Shown one piece after another: positions 23,901-33,390 of a stretch of 64,000 nucleotides of DNA (its first letter is position 1; each line of letters begins with the position of its first letter). Both the position numbers and the translations under genes were made by a program. The notes below the pieces were generated by a model that had not been told where the DNA came from, did not search any database, and was given only the letters and a program-made list of their open reading frames with translations. This stretch comes from Verrucomicrobiota bacterium (GTDB lineage: Bacteria; Verrucomicrobiota; Verrucomicrobiia; Limisphaerales; UBA9464). The DNA lies in the NCBI GenBank assembly GCA_017309115.1, contig JAFLEF010000025.1:37569-101568 (forward strand), written 5' to 3'.

Positions 23901-26009
23901 ATGAAATCGCGTCCCCCCTCCTTTCCGAACCCGGGTTGCCCGGGATCCATTCTGATCCTCGCAACTTGGATGGCACTGTCCTCCCTGCAGGCCGCTGAAC
24001 CGGCAGCGACCCCACCTCCGGGAGGACCCGGTCCGGGAATGGGGGGTGGGCCCGGGCCTCAGCAGGAACGGGCGATCGTGAAACAGTTCGATCAGGATGC
24101 CGACGGTCGTCTGAACGCCACCGAGCGCGCAGCGGCCCGAAAATTCCTGGCGGAGAATCCCAGTGGCCAGATGCGCCGACCCGGCGGTCCCGGAGGCGGA
24201 AGTCGGGAGACCGCGCCCAATCAGCCGGGGCCGAAGGTGTCACCGTCCGACGTGACTCCTCAGACCGGTAAGGATCTCTACGATCCGTCGGTCTTGCGCA
24301 CGGTGTTCCTGGATTTCGAGAATGCCGATTGGGAAAAGGAGCTGCAGGACTTTCACAACACCGACGTCGAGGTTCCCGCGAAGCTGACCGTGGACGGCCA
24401 GGTCTACCCAGAGGTTGGTGTGCGCTTCCGGGGCATGTCGTCCTACAGCATGGTGGGTGAAGGCCAGAAACGTTCGTTCAATGTCTCGGTGGATTTCGCG
24501 CACGAGAAGCAGAACGTGGGCGGCTATCGCACGCTGAATCTGCTCAACGCCCATGAGGATCCCACGTTCCTGCGCGCCGTGCTCCACAGCGACATCGCCC
24601 GGAACTACCTGCCCGCCGCCAAGGCCAACTGGGTGAAGCTGGTGGTGAACGGCGAGAGTTGGGGCGTCTTCATCAACGAGGAGCAGTTCAACAAGGACTT
24701 CCTCAAGGAGTGGTTCGGCACCACCAAGGGCGCCCGGTGGAAGGTTCCAGGGAGTCCGCAGGGACAGGGTTCACTTGCGTATTTGGGCTCCGATCCCGAA
24801 CGCTATCGCCGGATCTACGAACTCAAGAGCAAGGAAGATCCCCAGGCGTGGGCGGGTCTGATCCGGCTGTGTCAGGTCTTGAACGAAACTCCGGCCGATC
24901 AACTTCCCGCGGCGCTGGAACCAATCCTGAATGTCGATGGTGCGCTCAAGTTCCTCGCCCTGGAGAATGTTCTGATCAACAACGACGGCTATTGGGTGCG
25001 CACGAGTGACTATTCACTCTACCAGGACCCGAAAGGGAAGTTTCACGTCATTCCTCACGATACCAACGAGACCTTTGGCCGGCCAGGCGGGCCGGGCGGG
25101 CCGGGTGGACCGGGATTCGGAGGCGGACCGGGTGGAGGTCCGGGAGGCCGAGGTGGCCGCGGTCCCGGCATGCTGCTCGCCAATCCCCTGATGAAACTGG
25201 GGGATCAGGATGGCAATGGAACCCTGAGTCAGCAGGAATTCCTGACGCTGAGCGAGACGTGGTATCAGCGCATGGACAGTCAGGGCACCGGGAAGGCGAA
25301 TCTGGAGCAGGTAACGTCCGCGTTGGTGACGCTGATTCCCCTGCCGGAAGGCGCGCCCGCTGGTGGGCCGGGGCCAGGACCTGGTTTTTCGCCGGCCACT
25401 CTGTTGGCGCCGGCACTCTTCGCCCAGGCGGATGCGGATCACAATGAGCAGCTCACCGCGGCAGAACTGAAGGCAACCTTTGGCCGCTGGTACACGCAGT
25501 GGGGCGGAACGCCGGGTTCGGCGCTGACCGAGGAGCAGGTGCGCCAGGGAGCGGCCACCCTCCTGCCCGGGCCGGGTGGCCGTCCCGGTGGACCGATGGT
25601 GGGGGGTCCCGGAGGTCCGGGAGTCGGCCAGCGCGGACCGCTCGGCGGGGGAATCCGTGTCGACGGCGTGAAGCTGGATCCGCTGGTGGCCGCCAACGAC
25701 GCCAACAAACCGCTCCTCTCGAAGTTGCTCGCGGTTCCGGCCTATCGGGAACGGTATCTCGGCTACGTGCGCGAGATCGCCGAAAAGTGGCTCGACTGGA
25801 AAACGCTGGGGCCGATCGCGGAGAAGTATCAGCAACTGTTGGCGGCGGAAGTGGCCGCCGACACCCGTAAGCTCGACACCACCGAAGCCTTCCAGCGGGG
25901 ACTGACCCAGGACGCCGGCCGCTCCATTGGCCTGAAGAATTTCGCCGACCAACGACGGGCTTACCTGTTGTCCCTGCCATCGGTGACCGGCACGGCCCAG
26001 AAACCTTGA
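23901..26009 (+). CDS. Secreted CotH kinase-family protein with inserted EF-hand module
   Basis: A 702-residue exported protein. A signal peptide lies at about 15-32. A first EF-hand-like loop, DQDADGRLNATE, sits near residue 65. The CotH kinase-like fold runs from LYDPSVLRTVFLDFENADWEKEL through FRGMSSYSM, KRSFNVSVDF, YRTLNLLNAHEDPTFLRAVL, LVVNGESWGVFINEEQ and LKFLALENVLINNDGY to the metal-binding HVIPHDTNETF (386-392). A roughly 200-residue insert (393-589) then interrupts the domain: GPGG-rich linkers around two further EF-hand loops (DQDGNGTLSQQEF and DADHNEQLTAAEL). The fold resumes at VKLDPLVAANDANKPLLSKLLAVPAYRERYL. CotH proteins phosphorylate secreted or spore-coat proteins; the substrate here is unknown. 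It is likely controlled through box 3. Confidence 0.88.
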   Translation: MKSRPPSFPNPGCPGSILILATWMALSSLQAAEPAATPPPGGPGPGMGGGPGPQQERAIVKQFDQDADGRLNATERAAARKFLAENPSGQMRRPGGPGGGSRETAPNQPGPKVSPSDVTPQTGKDLYDPSVLRTVFLDFENADWEKELQDFHNTDVEVPAKLTVDGQVYPEVGVRFRGMSSYSMVGEGQKRSFNVSVDFAHEKQNVGGYRTLNLLNAHEDPTFLRAVLHSDIARNYLPAAKANWVKLVVNGESWGVFINEEQFNKDFLKEWFGTTKGARWKVPGSPQGQGSLAYLGSDPERYRRIYELKSKEDPQAWAGLIRLCQVLNETPADQLPAALEPILNVDGALKFLALENVLINNDGYWVRTSDYSLYQDPKGKFHVIPHDTNETFGRPGGPGGPGGPGFGGGPGGGPGGRGGRGPGMLLANPLMKLGDQDGNGTLSQQEFLTLSETWYQRMDSQGTGKANLEQVTSALVTLIPLPEGAPAGGPGPGPGFSPATLLAPALFAQADADHNEQLTAAELKATFGRWYTQWGGTPGSALTEEQVRQGAATLLPGPGGRPGGPMVGGPGGPGVGQRGPLGGGIRVDGVKLDPLVAANDANKPLLSKLLAVPAYRERYLGYVREIAEKWLDWKTLGPIAEKYQQLLAAEVAADTRKLDTTEAFQRGLTQDAGRSIGLKNFADQRRAYLLSLPSVTGTAQKP

Positions 26010-26128
26010 ATCGATTTCCAGCCTACGGTTTTGAAGTATTAAGTTTACAAGTGTAACTAAATGAAAGCCGACCGAGCGACCGAGCGCAGACCGGATCGTT
26101 CGTGGTTTTCGAAACTCTCCCTGGTTTT

Positions 26129-28393
26129 ATGAAACGTTTTTCCCGGGCTTTACGAGCCTGCTGGTTCGGCTTCCTGCTGAGTGCGGGAGCGGCTGATGGT
26201 GATTTGGAACTACTCCCGAGCGGCCCTGAGTTGCAGGTGCGCATTCGAGGCGACGAAGATGAAGACTGGCGCGTCCAGGCTTCCGAGAATCTGGTGGACT
26301 GGTCGAATCTTGATTCGTTCGGAGTGCTCGTGTCGGGCGGGACCAACGCGCCGATCCGCTCGCTCGGTGAACCCACCGGCAGTCATCTCTTCTACCGAAC
26401 GGTGAAGACGGAAGGCCTGTACGATCCGTCGCTGATTCGGACCTTTCATCTCACCTTCACGCAGTCCAACTGGCAGACGCTCCTGACGTCGGGTCGGACG
26501 ACGGGATCGAACACGGTGGCCACGTTGGTCCTGGACAACGGCGCCACCAACACCGGCGTGGGTGCCCGTTACAAGGGCAACACTTCGTTCACGATGGGTG
26601 GCGCCAAGAAGTCGGTGAATCTGGAGGTCAACTTCACCAACGACGCGTCGGAGCTGCTCGGTTACGAAACGGTGAACCTCAACAACGCGGCTGGGGACGA
26701 GACGATCATGCGGGAGGCCGTGTACTTCAATGTGATGAGCCGTTACACAGTGTCGCCGCGAGGCGCCTTGGCCCGGTTGTTCATCAATGGCGAGAACTGG
26801 GGCGTGTATTCCCTGGCGCAACAGGGCGACAGCGACTTGGTGAAGGAATGGTTTTCCAGTGCCGACGGCGATCGCTGGCGCGCGCCGAATGCCGGCGGCG
26901 GCACCGGAGGAGGACCGGGCGGAGGGGGACCTGGCGGAGGCGGCATGTTCGCCAGTTCTTTGTCGGCGCTCAGTTGGCTGGGCACCAGCAACGTCGCGAC
27001 CTACAAGTCCAATTACGAACTCAAACACACCCTCGACGAAACAGGAGCCTGGGAACGTCTGGTTCACGCTTGCGACGTGCTCAACAACACCGCCCTGAGC
27101 GAGCTGCGGAACAAGGTTGAGGACGTGCTCGCGGTGGATCGTTGGCTGTGGTTCCTGGCGATCGAAAACATTTTTGCCGACGACGACAGCTACTTCAACA
27201 AGGGCGCTGACTACGCCTTCTACTGGGAACGGGAAAGCGGCCGGATTCATCCGATCGAACACGACGGGAACGAGTCGTTCACGGCCGGCGATGTCTCGCT
27301 CTCGCCCGTCCAGGGTGTGACCGGAACCAATCGTCCCGTGATCTCGCGGTTGCTCGCCGTGCCGGAACTGCGGCAGCGGTATCTGGCCCACATGCGGACG
27401 GTGCTGGAGGAGTCGTACCATCCGGCGAAGCTGACTCCGGTGATTGACGCCATGTCGGCGTTGAGTTTGGCGGCCATAACCGCGGATCCGAAGAAGAGCT
27501 TTACCATGACGACCTATCAGGCTGACCTGAAGGCGCTGAAGACCTTTGTCACGAATCGCTACACCTTCCTCACCAATCACGCCGAATTGAAGCCGCTGGC
27601 GCCGACGATTGTCAGCGTGTCGGAACCGGTTCCTCCGGTGGCCGGGGCGGGTACGGTGATCACGGCCACGGTTCAGGGGGCGGTGGGCGAGGGCATCAGT
27701 TCGGTGTGGCTCTGGTATCGCGGAGGACCCACCGGTCGGTTTACCGCCACCGAAATGAAGGATGACGGCTTGAGTGGTGACGGCGCGGCCAACGACGGTG
27801 TGTACGGGGGAACCACGGGAGGGTTTGTCGCCGGAACCAAGGTGCGGTTCTACGTCGAGGCGCGTTCCGACAATGCAGCGCAGGCGGCCCGCTTCCTGCC
27901 GGCGCAGGCCGAACAGTTCAGTTACACCTATCGGGTGACGACTTCTGCCGGCACCGAGTCGCCGGTGGTGATCAATGAATTCCTCGCCGACAACGCCACG
28001 GTGCTGGCGGATCCCCAGGGCGATTACGACGACTGGATTGAACTCCGGAATCTCAGTGCTGAAGCGGTTGATCTCTCGGGCATGTATCTGAGCGACTCCG
28101 TCGATAATCCGCGCAAGTGGTCCTTCCCAGCCGGCACCAAACTGGCCGCCAACGGATATCTGATCGTGTGGGCGGATGAGAACGGCAGCGACAGCCCGGG
28201 ACTGCACGCCAACTTCAAGCTGTCCGCCGGCGGCGAACAAATTCTGCTGGTGGACACCGACGCCCGGATGAACGCCCTGCTCGATTCGGTGGAGTTTGGG
28301 GAACAACAGGAGGATGTCTCCGCCGGTCGATCCGCCGCCGATCCCTCGGTGTGGAGTTTCCAGGTGCCGACCCCGGGCGCGGCCAATCCTTGA
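26129..28393 (+). CDS. Secreted CotH kinase-family protein with lamin-tail domain
   Basis: A 754-residue exported protein and paralog of the preceding gene. After a signal peptide ([22 protein letters not shown]) the CotH fold begins at [23 protein letters not shown]. It shows [76 protein letters not shown] and [13 protein letters not shown] normal short loop then follows before [18 protein letters not shown], unlike the EF-hand insert next door. After the kinase come an Ig-like region (residues about 490-610) and a C-terminal lamin-tail domain ([45 protein letters not shown]). ATG 26129 is used; GTG 26102 is in frame but gives a poorer signal peptide. The 5' region has no copy of the direct-repeat box. 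Confidence 0.88.
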   Translation: MKRFSRALRACWFGFLLSAGAADGDLELLPSGPELQVRIRGDEDEDWRVQASENLVDWSNLDSFGVLVSGGTNAPIRSLGEPTGSHLFYRTVKTEGLYDPSLIRTFHLTFTQSNWQTLLTSGRTTGSNTVATLVLDNGATNTGVGARYKGNTSFTMGGAKKSVNLEVNFTNDASELLGYETVNLNNAAGDETIMREAVYFNVMSRYTVSPRGALARLFINGENWGVYSLAQQGDSDLVKEWFSSADGDRWRAPNAGGGTGGGPGGGGPGGGGMFASSLSALSWLGTSNVATYKSNYELKHTLDETGAWERLVHACDVLNNTALSELRNKVEDVLAVDRWLWFLAIENIFADDDSYFNKGADYAFYWERESGRIHPIEHDGNESFTAGDVSLSPVQGVTGTNRPVISRLLAVPELRQRYLAHMRTVLEESYHPAKLTPVIDAMSALSLAAITADPKKSFTMTTYQADLKALKTFVTNRYTFLTNHAELKPLAPTIVSVSEPVPPVAGAGTVITATVQGAVGEGISSVWLWYRGGPTGRFTATEMKDDGLSGDGAANDGVYGGTTGGFVAGTKVRFYVEARSDNAAQAARFLPAQAEQFSYTYRVTTSAGTESPVVINEFLADNATVLADPQGDYDDWIELRNLSAEAVDLSGMYLSDSVDNPRKWSFPAGTKLAANGYLIVWADENGSDSPGLHANFKLSAGGEQILLVDTDARMNALLDSVEFGEQQEDVSAGRSAADPSVWSFQVPTPGAANP

Positions 28394-28444
28394 GAACAGC
28401 CAAAGGTGATTCGAGTCTCGCTCCAGCTGAGTGCAACGGAGGTG

Positions 28445-28589
28445 AACCGCAGATTAATCGCAGATTGAACGCAGATTTTTCCCGGCAGAGAGAACGGCCT
28501 TTTTGCTCCCCGACCGATCGAGCACCTCCCTGACCCCGAACTCGCCAAATCTAAAAAAATCTGCGTTAATCTGCGTCCAATCTGCGGTT
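28445..28589. repeat. 145-bp inverted-repeat element with CGCAGATT arms
   Basis: The left arm has three CGCAGATT units at 11-bp steps starting AACCGCAGATT, and a T run. The right arm is its inverse, starting with an A run and ending AATCTGCGGTT at 28589. The termini are perfectly complementary over 11 bp. The interior has no ORF. It lies 52 bp past the CotH gene and may also terminate transcription. Confidence 0.8.
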
Positions 28590-29133
28590 CCAACTGCCTC
28601 TTTCCGGTTTGGGGGAAGATTAAATAGCGGCCTGCGACGGCGAGGTTGTCGCGCTAAAACCCAACGCGATAGAGCTCGAACGTCCGCCGCAGGCCGCAGA
28701 CGGAAAGTCTCACCGGCATTCTCCGACCGATCACCGAGCCAACTCACCGTCCACAAACGCGTGAGTTGGGGGGACGCTCCTCGGCCGTCGGAAGGTGGAT
28801 GCAGGGAGACCAAAAACTGGAACGGTCCGTTGTCGGACCCGAATCCCCCTTGCTCCCTGTTGCGAGTTTCCGACTACCGAAACCCGTCCACCTTGATGAC
28901 AACGTCTCTGGTGCTTCCCAGTCCGTAGCCGGGATTCCCCACCCAAGCGTCCAACCACGCCCCTGACCAGGGAGCATGGTCAGGACCGTTCATTGAACTT
29001 CGTTGCCCAATGGCAGCAAGACTCGCGGACCAGCGCCCCACGTACTTCGGGCGACAGTCCGCACCAACGACTTAACCACTGCAAGCCGGATGCCAAGTGC
29101 CGCCGCCGTCTGGATTGGGGAAGCTCGAAGGGT
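28590..29133. other. Gene-free stretch between two inverted-repeat elements
   Basis: Several 60-75-codon frames exist on both strands, but none shows family motifs, a signal peptide or a convincing start. I see no repeats, tRNA or terminator within it. Confidence 0.5.
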
Positions 29134-29272
29134 TGTCCGCAAGTTTAACGCAGATTCTCGCAGATTTTCAGTGGCGGCTTGGGGCGAGGTGGGAGGCGGT
29201 GGCTCGTTGGTGACACCGGTCGTGGGAATTTCTCCCCAACAGAATCGGTGTGAATCTGAGTCAATCTGCGGA
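29134..29272. repeat. 139-bp inverted-repeat element, second copy
   Basis: The left arm is TCCGCAAGTTTAACGCAG followed by further CGCAGATT. The right arm reads GAATCTGAGTCAATCTGCGG. Same architecture as 28445-28589, with more degenerate arms and a different interior. A short family A fragment (GAGCCTCGCCCTACC) follows at about 29320. Confidence 0.7.
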
Positions 29273-29348
29273 TGACCTCCGCTTCTGTGGCAACTGAGTT
29301 GGGAGCGCGGCTCGGCGGGAGCCTCGCCCTACCCTCCGAAACCGCAGC

Positions 29349-30110
29349 TCAGAGCGGGCCTCGATCCGGGAAGGTGCCGGTCGGCGGCGGACGCGGGGTC
29401 GCACTCTGCATCAATTCCACCAACCCATGATGGGTCACAAACCAGAAGATCCCCCCGGCAATCGTGGTTCCGGCCGCAGCAACGCCCAGACACAGCAGTC
29501 CAAACTTCACCTCCGCCACCGCCCCCATCCAGCCGCCCACGCCAAACGAGAACACCAGGGCCGTCAGAAACCGCAGCTTCCACAGCTGAACCTGTCCATG
29601 CCGAAGCCAGTGTCCCAAAATGACGCCAATGTCGGTGACGGTTCCGGTGACATGCGTCGTCCGGATCATCAACCCGCAATACGTGCTCGCCATGGCGTTC
29701 TGGAGCCCGCAGGCCATCGCCACGGCCGGAAGTCCCAAGCGGGACTGACTGGCCAGTAACCACGTGGCCAGCGCCAACAAGGCTCCTTCAGCCATCAACG
29801 CCACGCCGTAGCTACGGCTGGGAATCAGCTTCCACGACCCAATCAGGGCGCCGGACACCAAGGCGCCCGCCAGGAATCCCAGTACGATGCTGACCGACGA
29901 CATGATGTCGCGTCCGCGGCCCTCCGCGATGTCCACTCCCAGATGGGATACGGCCCCGGTCATGTGGCTGACCGGCGTGTGGAAGAAGCCGAGTACCGCC
30001 GAGTTAATGTAGCCCGCGGTGGCGGTCAGCAGACACGCCCCGGGAAGGAGGTGGCGCACATTTTGGTGCGCATGGTCGCTTTCGGTTTCAGTAGTGAGGC
30101 GATGGGACAT
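29349..30110 (-). CDS. DUF1275 (YoaK-like) family membrane protein
   Basis: A 253-residue inner-membrane protein with six or seven hydrophobic segments: LLPGACLLTATAGYINSAVLGFF, SVSIVLGFLAGALVSGALIG, GVALMAEGALLALATWLLA, GLPAVAMACGLQNAMAST, LTALVFSFGVGGWMGAVA and VKFGLLCLGVAAAGTTIAGGIFWFV. DUF1275 landmarks are the A-G-Y-x-x-(A/S) in segment 1, the THVTGTVTDIGVILG motif and CGLQNA. Members are uncharacterised, with possible small-molecule transport suggested by topology only. ATG 30110 precedes a hydrophilic MSHRLTTETESDHAHQN leader. It converges with the CotH gene across the repeat-bearing gap and is divergent from the DUF4132 operon. Confidence 0.88.
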   Translation of the reverse strand: MSHRLTTETESDHAHQNVRHLLPGACLLTATAGYINSAVLGFFHTPVSHMTGAVSHLGVDIAEGRGRDIMSSVSIVLGFLAGALVSGALIGSWKLIPSRSYGVALMAEGALLALATWLLASQSRLGLPAVAMACGLQNAMASTYCGLMIRTTHVTGTVTDIGVILGHWLRHGQVQLWKLRFLTALVFSFGVGGWMGAVAEVKFGLLCLGVAAAGTTIAGGIFWFVTHHGLVELMQSATPRPPPTGTFPDRGPL

Positions 30111-30199
30111 GGATTGACCCGGCGAGGCTCATTTTCAGGGGAAGAGCCGGGAAAGCGAAGAGAAACTCGGATTTCGTAGTGCGGGAGGGGGAGAAAAGA

Positions 30200-30292
30200 A
30201 GAGGCGAAGACGGTAAGCGCGAAGCGGTAAGCGGTAAGGAAAGCGAAGCGTGGTAGGGCGACGCTTTTCGGAGCGTCGCCCCACCATCCTTG
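30200..30292 (+). repeat. Hairpin repeat and GGTAAGC microsatellite before the DUF4132 operon
   Basis: 30215-30245 is a run of GGTAAGC/GGTAAG-type units. At 30256-30281 lies a perfect 10-bp stem, GGGCGACGCT-TTTCGG-AGCGTCGCCC, the palindromic core of family A. No T run follows, so this is probably a mobile repeat rather than a terminator. The rest of 30111-30405 holds no gene and should contain the operon promoter. Confidence 0.65.
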
Positions 30293-30405
30293 CCTCTGAC
30301 CCCCCAAACTGCGGCGTTCCACTGCGCCCCCCAACCACCGAAGGCTCGACCTCGGAATAACATCACCGATAGCGTCTCGCCCAAGATCTCCACCATTCCC
30401 CCCAC

Positions 30406-33390
30406 ATGTCCTCGATCCTTCAGGTTATCGACACCTATGCCGCGGACCCCTGGCGCAAATCCTGGCGGTCCCCGGCCATTCGCGAATACGTCGAGACGGG
30501 TCGGGAAACCGCGTTCGAAGCGATTCCTCTCCTCAAGAGCGACTTTCCGCCCGTGGAATTGGCGCAGGTCCTTCCCCCGCCCGAAGCGCTCGATGACCTC
30601 GCGGTTCGGGTCCTGCGGCTTCTGTTGAAGAAGACGTCCGGTCATGGCTTGGGCGTCTGGCTGGCTCGGGTGGGGAAGACTCCGGAATCCTTCCAGGCGG
30701 CCTGTCAGCGCCTCACCGAACTCGGAGCCGACGAGGCCCTGATCACCCTCTTCCTGGGCCAGTGGTCTGCCGCCCTGGAACACGCAACATCTCCGGCCGG
30801 TCAATTCGTAGCGGGCCAGCCGACCGAAGTGTTTCGGGCCCTCCTGGAGAACCGCGTGTTGATCAAACTGGGCATTTTGGAGTCGTTTCTGGCTCGCACT
30901 GCTCCGCCGAATTATATCGCCGGTCTGCAGCAGGTCTTGCAGCACGCGAGCGGAGAACTTCTCGAGTCCGTGGTAGAACGGGCGGTCAGTTTGCTGCGCG
31001 AACATCCCGGGCAGTTTATCGAATTGGCTCGGCTGGCCCTGGAGAAAGCCACCGATCGCTCCCGCCGATTCCAGTTGTTGCAGCACCTTTATACAAGTTC
31101 GCCCGAGCAATACGGGACTCTGCTGGATCAGGAGGTGGTCCGGCTGCTGCCCGGGGAAGGTAATGTCCCAGGAGTTCCCCATATCCCCTGGCATCGGGAA
31201 AAGGAGCTGGCCGAGTGGCTCATCCGGAATCGGCCGGGGCCGTCGGAAGCGGTCCTGGCCGAATACTTCGCCTCGCCGTTGGGAATTGATCCGTGGCGTT
31301 TCAAGGGGGGCGCCGAGTACAAGTATGAAGCCTTGGATGTCGCCGCCAGTCTGGGCGCGGCCGCCGTGCCTTGGTATCGGGCCTGTTTCCGGACACGGCA
31401 GCCCGACGTGCAATTGCGGGCGCTGAAACATTGGCTGGCCCTGGGACGGGCCGAGGATCAAGCCGAGCTGGCGGCTCACCTGCGGCAACTGTTGGCCGCG
31501 CCGGATTCCACGATCCTCGCCCGGGCGATCCGATTGGGTGGCGACGTGGGCCCGGACGTGTTCGAAGCGGATCTCTGGCCGCTGTTGGCCCACAAGTCGC
31601 GCGCGGTCCGGGAAGCCGCGGCCGGCGTCCTGGCGCGACTGGGCGAGAGCCGACTGCCGAAAGTCCGGGAACAATGGGCCGCCAAGAAATCCGACACCCG
31701 GCTCGCCGCAGTGCACTTTCTGAAGACCCTGGGAACGCCCGCCGCCGTGACCGAACTGAAAGCGCGGTTGGACCTGGAGGAAAGCGATGATGTTCGCGAC
31801 GCGATCCTGCTGGCCTTGGAGTCGCTCGGTCAGGGTGGCGCGGCTGATCCGGCGGAGTTTCAACGGCGCGTCCTCGCCACCGTCGCCAAGCTCAAAGGTT
31901 CTCCAGTGCCATGGCTGAATCTTCAGCGCCTGCCGGCCCTGCCGCGCACGAGTGGATCCCCGCTGTCGCCGGAGGAGCGGCTGTATCTGATCTATCGGCA
32001 GTCACGGGTGAAGGAGATGCGCGCCGATCTCGAGGCCCGTCCGCTGCTGAAGTCGCTGGACCGGTCGGCCAGCGGCGCCTTTGCGGTGGAGGTGGTGACT
32101 GCTTTCCTGGGATCCAAGCAGGAGGCGGACGATCGCTGGGCCTTGGCCTTGGCGGCACTCACGGGTGATGACCGGTTGGTGCCGCTGTTGTCGGCGCAGA
32201 TTCGCGAGTGGGCCGACGCCCAGCGCGGGAAGCTCGCCGAGTACGCGGTGCAGGCACTAGCGCTGTTGGGAACCGATGCCGCCTTGCTGGCGGTGGACGC
32301 CATGGCCATTCGCTATCGCAGCAAGAACAAGAACATCGGCAAGGCCGCCGCCGACGCCTTCGCCGCCGCAGCCGCCGCGCGAGGGCTCACGGTGGAGGAA
32401 TTGGGCGACCTCGTGGTGCCCTGGTTGGGATTCACGCCCAACCAACCGCGCCTCGTGACCTCGCCCAAAGGTGCCTTCGAAGTGCGGATTGGCGCCGATC
32501 TCAAGCTCGCCTTCCGCGAAGCCACCACCGGCAAACGGGTGGCGAAACTTCCCGACAGCATTGGTGCCGACGCCAAGTCCGAGCTCAAGGAGGTCACCGC
32601 CAACCTGAAGGAGGCCGTAAAGTCCCAGTTGCTGCGGTTGGAGATGCTGATGGTGCGTCAGTTTCGCTGGCCCGGGGTCCGCTGGCTGGAGTTGTATCCG
32701 CGCCACCCGTTGCTCCGGCCCTTGGCGCAGCGTCTGGTCTGGGGAGAGTATGCTTCCAGTGGCGCCCTGCAGCGGACCTTCCGGGTGCTCGAAGACGGAT
32801 CGCTCACGGATCCCACGGACGAAACGCTCGCGTTGTCCGAGTCGGCGCAGGTGGGTCTGGTGCATCCCCTCGAACTAACGTCAGCCCAGCGGCAGGCGTG
32901 GGTCCAGCATCTGGCGGACTACGAAGTGGTCCCGCCGTTTCCCCAATTGGACCGCCCCGTCGTGGCGTGTCCGGCGGATCAAGTGGAGAAGCGGTTCGAC
33001 CGCCGCTTCACCGGAACCGAACTCAACGGAATGACCTTCAAGGGACGCGCGGAACGGCTGGGCTGGGGTCGAGGCTCGGTGTGTGACGCCGGCATGATCA
33101 ACTTCTACTGGAAGTCGTTTCCCTCGGCAGGAGTGGACGTGTTTGTGGGAACGGAGGGCATGGGCGTGGGCATGGATATGTATTCCGACATGACCTTGGG
33201 GGAGGCCTTCTTCGTCCGCCACGGCAGCGTGAAGATTGGCAGCTACGAGTACGACGAACCCGGGGAGGAATCCGACGAGCGGTTGATTCCCTTCGGTCAG
33301 GTGCCGGCCATTGCCTATTCCGAAGCGTTGGGCGACCTCGCCAAAATTTCTGGCAAAACCACTGAACCAACCCCCGAAACCCCCGCATGA
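30406..33390 (+). CDS. DUF4132 domain protein with HEAT-like repeats (operon gene 1)
   Basis: A 994-residue cytosolic protein. The first 600 residues are all-helical and repeat-like. HEAT-style units are clearest near 350-480 (VGPDVFEADLWPLLAHKSRAVREAAAGVLARLG, then DTRLAAVHFLKTLGTPAAVTELKARL, then DDVRDAILLALESLG). The C-terminal 250 residues are DUF4132: RLVWGEYASSGALQRTFRVLEDGSLTD, VGLVHPLELTSAQRQAWVQHLADYEVVPPFPQLDRPV, then FKGRAERLGWGRGSVCDAGMINFYWKSFPSAGVDVFVGTEG. No catalytic motif is visible. Its stop overlaps the next start by four bases. DUF4132 has no known biochemical role. Placement first in a MoxR-VWA operon suggests a scaffold or effector handled by that chaperone machinery. 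Confidence 0.88.
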   Translation: MSSILQVIDTYAADPWRKSWRSPAIREYVETGRETAFEAIPLLKSDFPPVELAQVLPPPEALDDLAVRVLRLLLKKTSGHGLGVWLARVGKTPESFQAACQRLTELGADEALITLFLGQWSAALEHATSPAGQFVAGQPTEVFRALLENRVLIKLGILESFLARTAPPNYIAGLQQVLQHASGELLESVVERAVSLLREHPGQFIELARLALEKATDRSRRFQLLQHLYTSSPEQYGTLLDQEVVRLLPGEGNVPGVPHIPWHREKELAEWLIRNRPGPSEAVLAEYFASPLGIDPWRFKGGAEYKYEALDVAASLGAAAVPWYRACFRTRQPDVQLRALKHWLALGRAEDQAELAAHLRQLLAAPDSTILARAIRLGGDVGPDVFEADLWPLLAHKSRAVREAAAGVLARLGESRLPKVREQWAAKKSDTRLAAVHFLKTLGTPAAVTELKARLDLEESDDVRDAILLALESLGQGGAADPAEFQRRVLATVAKLKGSPVPWLNLQRLPALPRTSGSPLSPEERLYLIYRQSRVKEMRADLEARPLLKSLDRSASGAFAVEVVTAFLGSKQEADDRWALALAALTGDDRLVPLLSAQIREWADAQRGKLAEYAVQALALLGTDAALLAVDAMAIRYRSKNKNIGKAAADAFAAAAAARGLTVEELGDLVVPWLGFTPNQPRLVTSPKGAFEVRIGADLKLAFREATTGKRVAKLPDSIGADAKSELKEVTANLKEAVKSQLLRLEMLMVRQFRWPGVRWLELYPRHPLLRPLAQRLVWGEYASSGALQRTFRVLEDGSLTDPTDETLALSESAQVGLVHPLELTSAQRQAWVQHLADYEVVPPFPQLDRPVVACPADQVEKRFDRRFTGTELNGMTFKGRAERLGWGRGSVCDAGMINFYWKSFPSAGVDVFVGTEGMGVGMDMYSDMTLGEAFFVRHGSVKIGSYEYDEPGEESDERLIPFGQVPAIAYSEALGDLAKISGKTTEPTPETPA

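Noticed and set aside
26041-26060. Possible fourth copy of the OmpR-type box before the second CotH gene
   Set aside because: TTTACAAGTGTAAC has a similar start but the half-site spacing is 9, not 11 bp, so it does not match the other three.
26210-28306. 698-codon open frame on the minus strand
   Set aside because: Antisense to the second CotH gene; a composition-driven shadow.
30256-30281. Perfect 10-bp hairpin as an intrinsic terminator
   Set aside because: No T tract follows, it lies between divergent genes, and the same hairpin core recurs as a dispersed repeat.
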